Assembly: GCA_903813345.2 (NCBI GenBank)
Contig: CAIIXF020000136.1
Coordinates: forward strand, 81,176-94,263
Length of the DNA stretch: 13,088 nt
Direction: 5' to 3'
Origin: Owenia fusiformis
Taxonomy: Eukaryota; Annelida; Polychaeta; Sabellida; Oweniidae
Positions 10,201 through 13,088 of this stretch are shown here, piece by piece. Position 1 is the stretch's first letter, and each line of letters starts with the position of its first letter. The position numbers and the translations under genes are program-made. The notes under the pieces are model-generated. The model saw only the letters and a program-made list of their open reading frames with translations, did not search any database and was not told where the DNA came from.

Positions 10201-13088
10201 CAATAAACTTACAAAACGGTATATTTACGTAGATGATAAACGTATACAGTTGGATCTCCGTATAAAGCTCTACCTGCATGTGTGTGGAACAATTGACCGC
10301 AAGCATTTTTTAAAATTAATTGGCTGAGTAGGAACAGTATCCAATCAAATACTTTAACCATCAATTTGAAACACCAATCAAACCAGTACGTTCTAGCGAT
10401 TCCTGGAAACGACCCATTCAGTAGCTCAACAAATGACATACAGGGTGTTTCATAACGAGCATCTCCAAAAAGTCAATTTGAGAAGAGATGGGTCTATAAC
10501 ATATGTACTATATATTAGCCTATTTTATTCTAGACAAATACATTTGGATCAACTAAACATGCTACAATTCAAGAAAGTACAAATGGCATCCCTTTGACCT
10601 TTATATATTACAGTCCGAGAAGATTTTTCCTGACGAAAAGCCCACATTATGAAACACCTTGTACGTTTACTTATAAGTATAAGTATACGTTATAAGTTGT
10701 ACTTTTCGTATGTGCGAAATCTCTCTAATGAATCATATAAAATGTTAACGTATACTCCAGAACTTATATACACTATAGGGAGAACTATATATACAATAAG
10801 GATTCATTATAAACTATATAAGGAGTAAGTAAAATACAATAAACGCCACCTCTAAAACATGAAATTATGTTAAAATCTTTGGGGTAAGCAAAAATAATAA
10901 AATACATTATAGGTGTTTGTATTATCCTGAAGTTATAACAGACACAATTACATGTCGACTGTGTATAATAATCAGTATCAAAGAAACAGTTTTAATGTTA
11001 CGTATGCCACTATTCACATTTTCAAATTTCCTAAGACCACTCCCATAAAATCGACACGAGCATTGGATCCTTGAAGTTTTTTTGAAGGGTGGACTTGCAG
11101 ATTGGCGGATGGACGCACGAATGTACAGACATATAGCCATTTGAGAAGATTAATTTATTTCATTTAGGCTCACAACATGAGCAAACTTCCAATATAAGGT
11201 AATTTAAAGCTCTGTTAAAGCTATATTTACCCGTTTTGTGAACAAGACTAAGAAAATGCAAATGCGGGATATATCCAAGCCTTGCTGTCATTCGCTGTTG
11301 ATCTCCAGGTTTTTCATCAGCTGTCATTGTGTATGGTTCACCAGTTCCAGTTGTGTATATAGCGACATCTATATGGTACAGTTTGGAAAAGGCATACAAC
11401 ATAGGAGTGTCACCCCAAACACCCGGTCTCACCATATACTCATTTGTATACCAGGACAACTGTTTGGTATGGAGATCTTCGGTTGATTCATTGTTAGCAG
11501 CATATTTCTGCCATTCTGTATTGGCTTCCGAATCAAAAAGCGTCATCACATGTTCACCATTGGGCTTAAGTTAGATAAAAACAGCTGTGATAAAGGCTTA
11601 CTGTTGTACAATCTTAAGCCCCACTTAGGAAGCAAAACAATAGAATAAGCTGTGGTTTGATGTTAAGAATGTCCGGTTGTATCAAAAGGAATAAAATAAC
11701 ATATTTCTCTTTTGTTTTAAACGAAAGTACAGTTGGCAAGCTATCAAAGGCCAGTGCGGAAAGACTTGTCACATGCAGTGCACTTAAACTGAACTAATTA
11801 TATCATATTTATTCGTTCAGTAGTTGAACAGTTTACTTAAAAGAAAATGTTAAACTGCACCAGATTAGATCATGGACCATTAAGCTTTAATAACTGCGGT
11901 TGAATTTAAGTTAGATAAAGCATTTGAATTTTTTAGGATAACAAATTGGTCATATCGGGCCGGGGTACTATTTATCATAAAAAAACAATACTCATACTTT
12001 ATCTATGACATGATTTATACACTACATACATACACTCAGAAGAGAGTTGGACAATGAAATGACCAACCTATAAGTGTGTATAGGAATATCATATACTTAT
12101 ATACTTCACTGGTAAGTATTATATATGGTTTAACGAGCCCCGTGCTCGAACATGCTCATTTTGAGAGCATTTTTATTCTTACCAAAGTCGGATGCGCTTG
12201 GATGCATTCCAGCAGAGATTTGCGTAGGTCATTTGCATTTGCTTCAACAGACGTCAGGCGTTTCAATTGATCGCTGAGAGCTTCAAATAGACAATCTCCC
12301 ATTCCACTATTCTCAATGATTGCCAAGCCGTGCCTCTCCAATACTGAATCAAGTGGGTGGTCTAAGTTTGAGTGCTCGCTACTCAGTAGAATCTCAAATG
12401 GAACTAAAATCAAAATGCAGTTAATTTCAATGAGCAAGACAATGAATAGCTGGCTCTTGACTTTGATAATAAGCTCGGTGCCTCTTTTGCATATAGGCCA
12501 ATTTAACTTCGCTCTCCTCGAATACACCATGTTATAAACAAATAAGAACATACGTTTCGTGTCTTTAGGTCCAGGGTTCAGCTGAACACCTCCTATGACA
12601 AGCAGCAAAGTTACAATAACCAACAGCAAGGGAAACACTCTTAACCCTGGGGTGGTCCTTATGTTGCTCTCCATTGATGAAACACTCGGTCGTTTGGGTG
12701 ATCTCTTTAAAGATTGGATTCGAGTATTCTCTGTAGAAGGTTTGGGATGAGAAAACATGCCAATAGCAGCACGCCATTGCTCCAATGAGTCTCCCATTGT
12801 AAGCTGACAGAATGGCAAAACGTAATTTTAATGCTAGCGGTGTAATAAAATAAAACACATTCATGATGGCACAAAAAGTATAATACATTGTGTGTCCTTT
12901 GGATATCTTCCTTACGATGTTGTACTTTGCGGTTGTTTTATTATTGAAAAAAGTAATTGAGACATGTGATTAAATATATTTCTAATTAGAATCTGAGATG
13001 CGATGTCAAAATCCATCAGCATCAAAATAATAATCATTTCAAAAGTACTTACCTGAAAGAAATCTAAAATGTCTATATCACCAACACC
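2710..13088 (-). CDS. Ten-exon gene for a 2A-like / OTU / nucleotidyltransferase / TPR-array protein (5' end outside window)
   Basis: Joined exons: 13053-13088, 12554-12803, 12183-12403, 11231-11564, 10229-10402, 9430-9744, 9201-9308, 8740-9012, 8478-8588 and 2710-7232. All nine introns have GT..AG ends. Phases are 0 (intron 0), 1, 0, then 1 for introns 3-8, and each split codon restores the frame. From ATG 12797 the join is 6303 bases, 2100 residues plus TAG. Domain order: hydrophobic segment with NPGP motif, OTU domain, helical region of unknown family, GlnD/DUF294-like nucleotidyltransferase, 20 TPRs. Seen: frame continuity, splice signals and motifs. Known: OTU domains are ubiquitin-directed cysteine proteases, TPRs bind proteins, and GlnD-type enzymes transfer nucleotides. 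Inferred: one polypeptide acting as a large regulatory or immune-type sensor. The alternative is two adjacent genes, but the matching phase across E3-E9 argues against it. I do not recognise an ortholog by name. Confidence 0.82.
2785..5364 (-). repeat. 20 tandem 129-bp coding repeats (43-residue TPRs)
   Basis: The units run without gaps for 2580 bp, exactly 20 x 129. Consensus start: LGNLGxxYxSKGEFDKAIxY, then an HNESLAMxRTIHGNHPHP-like second half and IAST. TPR signature positions (Leu-Gly, Tyr, Gly, Ala) are kept. Central units are the most alike; the first two and last three are the most diverged (for example the Thr-Gly-Asp and Thr-His-Lys turns near the C-terminus), a usual pattern when recombination homogenises the middle. 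The related KLC/NPHP3-type TPRs bind peptides or partners in a superhelical groove. Confidence 0.95.
5659..6036 (-). other. Helical region following the NTase core (DUF294 C-terminal-like)
   Basis: Residues about 993-1118 hold regular amphipathic helices (ISINTLKLLHHC, IDLQFMVCAATNMRHLVYG). In DUF294 proteins a helical domain of this type follows the transferase core. The match is by pattern and position only. Confidence 0.45.
6169..6696 (-). other. GlnD/DUF294-type nucleotidyltransferase-like domain
   Basis: The pattern ILGLGSLAREEVTAWSDLES fits the Pol-beta-fold signature hG[GS]x(9-13)Dh[DE]: Gly787-Ser788, then Asp799 and Glu801 (codons within 6610-6618). The Arg-x-Glu after GS and the SDLE end resemble the GSxxRxExxxxSDxD form in PII-uridylyltransferase-type and DUF294 proteins. 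Downstream, PQGLCFDG and LELIMTLDEM lie where that family carries its conserved follow-on segment. A third metal-binding acid was not located, so enzymatic activity is plausible but unproven. Confidence 0.68.
7233..8477 (-). other. Intron 8 (1245 bp), half of it transposon-derived
   Basis: Apart from the mariner-type element (7353-7980), the intron is AT-rich. I see no exon between 7981 and 8477 whose phase and splice sites would fit, and the direct E8-E9 join already restores the frame. Confidence 0.6.
7353..7980. mobile_element. 628-bp non-autonomous mariner-type element in intron 8
   Basis: The ends are CAGGGTGGGCCAATAAAAAC and, on the other strand, CATGGTGGGCCAAAAACGTC, flanked by TA at 7351-7352 and 7981-7982. 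The similarity continues inward for about 140 bp with small gaps; for example ATTCAATTTCCAACAAA occurs in both arms. No transposase is encoded, so it would need one in trans. Confidence 0.8.
8478..8588 (-). CDS. Exon E8: short exon joining the helical region to the NTase-TPR exon
   Basis: The acceptor is AAATTTTAG before 8588 and the donor is ACTG|GTATGC at 8477; 111 bases, phase 1 at both ends. It encodes residues 557-594: YNILFNLLQGYDRLV, then a Ser/Gly-rich turn and FADDVFT. The last base G plus the first two bases of E9 (AG) makes Glu594, so the frame runs straight into the long exon. This join links the OTU-containing 5' part of the gene to the TPR part. Confidence 0.7.
8740..9012 (-). 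CDS. Exon E7: helical region, family not recognised
   Basis: The acceptor is TATATTTAG before 9012 and the donor is TCAC|GTACGT at 8739; 273 bases, phase 1 at both ends. It encodes residues 466-557. Visible features: LVRNIERFLDLPF at the start, then helical stretches (DDGVKQMIQIVDRSV, LIEIVVGLASRELRMLSDVY) and a charged end (YERKDASSESR). No catalytic motif was seen. The join to E8 gives Arg from C+GT. The exon continues the helical region begun in E4 and E5. Confidence 0.75.
9201..9308 (-). CDS. Exon E6: short linker exon with acidic run
   Basis: The acceptor is TTTTGTAG before 9308 and the donor is AGAG|GTACAG at 9200; 108 bases, phase 1 at both ends. It encodes about 36 residues (430-465), beginning LQKLLQWYEHRSNTF, followed by an acidic stretch DDDDEE and a short helix-like end. 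No stop occurs in the used frame, and both joins restore Gly codons. It was found by reading splice signals and frame, as it is too short to stand out as an ORF. The acidic stretch is probably a disordered linker. Confidence 0.7.
9430..9744 (-). CDS. Exon E5: helical region, family not recognised
   Basis: The acceptor is TTTTATAG before 9744 and the donor is TCAG|GTAAAT at 9429; phase 1 at both ends. It encodes residues 325-430. The sequence has the heptad-like spacing of hydrophobic residues expected of helices (FGAIFLQLLDSEV, MLSQIVDTFFEA, LSQLVGRLVERGLERAIGV) and no Cys/His metal site or obvious catalytic motif. Codon use and strong amphipathic pattern make a real exon much more likely than a chance ORF. 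It could be part of an ARM/HEAT-type or other helical-bundle scaffold; no function is assigned. Confidence 0.75.
9745..10228 (-). other. Intron 4 (484 bp) with palindromic repeat material
   Basis: Holds ACTTTAAAGGGTC at 9926-9938 and its complement GACCCTTTAAAGT at 10133-10145. It also has a tandem 20-bp pair at 10111-10150 and a GTATAC-rich inverted-repeat arm near 9899-9926. No coding sequence is seen. Confidence 0.5.
9926..10150. repeat. Possible MITE: short inverted ends with a 20-bp tandem duplication at one end
   Basis: Thirteen-base inverted ends ACTTTAAAGGGTC and GACCCTTTAAAGT bracket about 220 bp. The right end is doubled as ACGATCCTTTAAAGTGAGTC followed by ACGACCCTTTAAAGTGAGTC (19 of 20 the same). 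No clear target duplication could be picked out, so the boundaries are uncertain. Confidence 0.4.
10229..10402 (-). CDS. Exon E4: hydrophobic/aromatic helical segment, family not recognised
   Basis: The acceptor is CGTTTCCAG before 10402, with a branch-like CTACTGAAT just upstream; the donor is CTAC|GTAAAT at 10228. A second GTAAGT lies further downstream at about 10212, but using it would break the phase match with E5. The exon starts and ends in phase 1 and encodes residues 267-325. It is rich in Trp, Phe, Leu and Ile (for example RTYWFDWCFKLMVKVFDW), so it may form amphipathic helices or a membrane-proximal segment. The frame remains open into the transposon-like repeat at 10441, so the acceptor is chosen mainly on splice sequence and phase. 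I do not recognise the domain. Confidence 0.65.
10403..11230 (-). other. Intron 3 (828 bp)
   Basis: Contains the 221-bp TA-flanked element (10441-10661). Nearby are AT-rich repeats made of GTATAC/TATAAG words (10663-10710), one arm of an inverted repeat whose partner is in intron 4. The remaining part (10710-11229) is AT-rich with no exon I can support. Confidence 0.55.
10441..10661. mobile_element. 221-bp non-autonomous TA-flanked DNA element (MITE) in intron 3
   Basis: The ends are CAGGGTGTTTCATAA and its complement TTATGAAACACCTTG (one mismatch in 15), flanked by TA at 10439-10440 and 10662-10663. A TA target duplication and CAGGGTG ends suggest a Tc1/mariner-type relative. No transposase is encoded. 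It lies 38 bp from the exon 4 acceptor. Confidence 0.72.
11231..11564 (-). CDS. Exon E3: C-terminal half of the OTU domain, catalytic His
   Basis: The acceptor is CTTAAG before 11564 (a poor pyrimidine tract); the donor is ACGG|GTAAAT at 11230 (phase 1). It joins E2 in frame as HPTL-PNGEHV. It encodes residues 156-266, including YMVRPGVWGDTPMLYAFSKL (198-217) and IPHLHFLSLV (254-263). OTU proteases have a W.....pG.WGd...l.ala pattern followed by a strand and a C-terminal HYxS-type motif carrying the catalytic His. Here His258 (codon 11256-11258) fits that role, with Leu260 where Asp or Asn is common. Together E2 and E3 give a domain of about 160 residues, normal for an OTU. The reading frame would continue past the donor to a stop at 11160, so use of the donor needs RNA evidence. 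Confidence 0.82.
11240..12340 (-). other. OTU-like domain (residues about 104-264, split over E2 and E3)
   Basis: The two halves come together only after removal of intron 2. Key residues: Met116-Gly-Asp-Cys119 in place of the usual Asp-Gly-Asn-Cys, an LxxAxSDQL helix after the Cys, PGVWGDTPML in the middle, and His258 in HFLSL near the end. Family knowledge: OTU enzymes cleave ubiquitin chains using Cys and His, supported by Asp or Asn. The fold assignment is firm; catalytic competence is not. Confidence 0.8.
11565..12182 (-). other. Intron 2 (618 bp), no feature seen
   Basis: AT-rich sequence between the OTU half-exons. I see no further coding exon, terminal inverted repeat or RNA gene. 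The only item is a short direct repeat, TTAAGTTAGATAAA, near 11566 and again near 11906. Confidence 0.55.
12183..12403 (-). CDS. Exon E2: N-terminal half of the OTU domain, catalytic Cys
   Basis: The acceptor is TGATTTTAG before 12403 and the donor is TTG|GTAAGA at 12182 (phase 0). The split codon C|TT makes Leu82. The exon encodes residues 82-155, including HGLAIIENSG, then MGDCLFEALSDQL (116-128), then LRKSLLECIQAHPTL. This matches the start of OTU cysteine proteases, whose hallmark is DGNCLFRAxSxQL followed by an LR..v..yi..hp helix. Cys119 (codon 12291-12293) is the expected nucleophile. The first residue of the motif, usually the triad Asp, is Met116, while Asp118 sits just before the Cys. 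Activity may therefore be altered or lost. The gene continues directly into E3, which supplies the second half of the fold. Confidence 0.82.
12404..12553 (-). other. Intron 1, 150 bp, frame-neutral and stop-free
   Basis: The ends are GTATGT and TTTTAG. The length is a multiple of three and the E1 frame reads through with no stop, so retention would insert 50 residues between the 2A-like motif and the OTU domain. The inserted sequence ends in a hydrophobic stretch (QLFIVLLIEINCILIL). Confidence 0.65.
12554..12803 (-). CDS. Exon E1: N-terminus with hydrophobic segment and 2A-like motif
   Basis: The acceptor is a pyrimidine-rich tract ending in CTGTCAG at 12804; the donor is C|GTATGT at 12553 (phase 1). 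The first in-frame ATG is at 12797 (MGDSLEQW). Seen in the protein: a polar N-terminal part (1-28), a basic Ser/Pro/Lys-rich linker (about 29-51), a hydrophobic segment rich in Leu and Val (about 54-68), then GGVQLNPGP at 69-77 and a charged tail KDTK. A hydrophobic run directly before an NPGP motif is the layout of 2A-like sequences in invertebrate LINE ORFs and NLR-type proteins. Here the usual Asp and Glu of DxExNPGP are Gly and Gln. The segment could also act as a signal peptide or membrane anchor. No reverse transcriptase lies nearby, so a LINE ORF is unlikely. Confidence 0.75.
12567..12590 (-). other. 2A-like motif GVQLNPGP (residues 70-77)
   Basis: Codons GGT GTT CAG CTG AAC CCT GGA CCT lie directly after the hydrophobic segment. 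In active 2A peptides the ribosome fails to form the Gly-Pro bond of NPGP, releasing the upstream chain and continuing from Pro. The NPGP core is intact here, but canonical D and E upstream are G and Q, so activity is uncertain. Skipping would release about 76 residues and start the OTU-containing chain at Pro77. Confidence 0.6.
13053..13088 (-). CDS. Exon E0 (partial, 3' part only)
   Basis: On the minus strand the last 36 bases of the window read as 12 open codons (GVGDIDILDFFQ) and end in CAG, followed by GTAAGT at 13052, a consensus splice donor. The exon ends in phase 0. It joins in frame to the acceptor CTGTCAG before 12803, giving Q-LTMGDS across the junction. Its own start and any further exons lie outside the window. 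It could also be untranslated, since an ATG follows in E1. Confidence 0.55.

Noticed and set aside
10922-11140. 72-codon minus-strand ORF in intron 3
   Set aside because: No domain signal or good splice sites, and E3 joins E4 in frame without it.
11238-11574. Two plus-strand ORFs over exon E3
   Set aside because: Antisense to the OTU half-domain, which has clear family motifs on the minus strand.
12156-12818. A LINE ORF1, given the 2A-like motif typical of CR1/L2 elements
   Set aside because: No endonuclease or reverse-transcriptase sequence is present downstream; instead spliced OTU exons follow.
12565-12888. 107-codon minus-strand ORF overlapping E1
   Set aside because: It overlaps the 2A-like frame in another frame, carries no motif, and does not use the splice sites that keep the gene in phase.

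Overview
The window looks like AT-rich nuclear DNA of an invertebrate animal. The reasons are spliceosomal introns with GT..AG ends and consistent phases, 2A-like and OTU sequences of a kind familiar from marine invertebrates, and small TA-flanked DNA-transposon derivatives inside introns. A lophotrochozoan such as a bivalve mollusc would fit, but nothing in the sequence fixes the taxon. No bacterial operon, rRNA, tRNA or CRISPR array was seen.

One gene dominates. Reading right to left (minus strand), ten exons can be joined: E0 13053-13088 (runs off the window), E1 12554-12803, E2 12183-12403, E3 11231-11564, E4 10229-10402, E5 9430-9744, E6 9201-9308, E7 8740-9012, E8 8478-8588 and E9 2710-7232. 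Every junction has GT/AG ends. All phases agree, and the join from ATG 12797 to the TAG at 2710 is 6303 bases (2100 residues plus stop) with no internal stop. Residue numbers below count from that ATG, which may be internal because E0 adds at least 14 in-frame residues upstream. Predicted order: short N-terminal region, hydrophobic segment, 2A-like NPGP motif (about 70-77), OTU cysteine-protease-like domain (about 104-264), an unrecognised helical region encoded by five symmetric 1-1 exons (267-593), a GlnD/DUF294-type nucleotidyltransferase-like domain (motif at 787-801) with a helical follow-on region, and 20 tandem 43-residue kinesin-light-chain-like TPRs (1217-2076).

The domain set suggests a large regulatory or sensor protein. 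The TPR array would bind a partner, and the OTU and nucleotidyltransferase modules would act on ubiquitin and on a nucleotide or protein substrate. The 2A-like motif behind a hydrophobic segment could split off or retarget the N-terminus. That functional reading is inference; the gene structure itself is well supported.

Region by region: 1-1948 is mostly featureless AT-rich DNA (weak items: a 54-codon hydrophobic ORF and two TCACGTGA palindromes). 1949-2709 is probably 3' UTR or flank and carries a 73-bp tandem repeat (1997-2315). 2710-13088 is the gene. Intron 8 holds a 628-bp mariner-type element with long inverted repeats, and intron 3 holds a 221-bp TA-flanked element 38 bp from the exon 4 splice acceptor. 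Intron 4 holds a palindromic repeat and a 20-bp tandem duplication.
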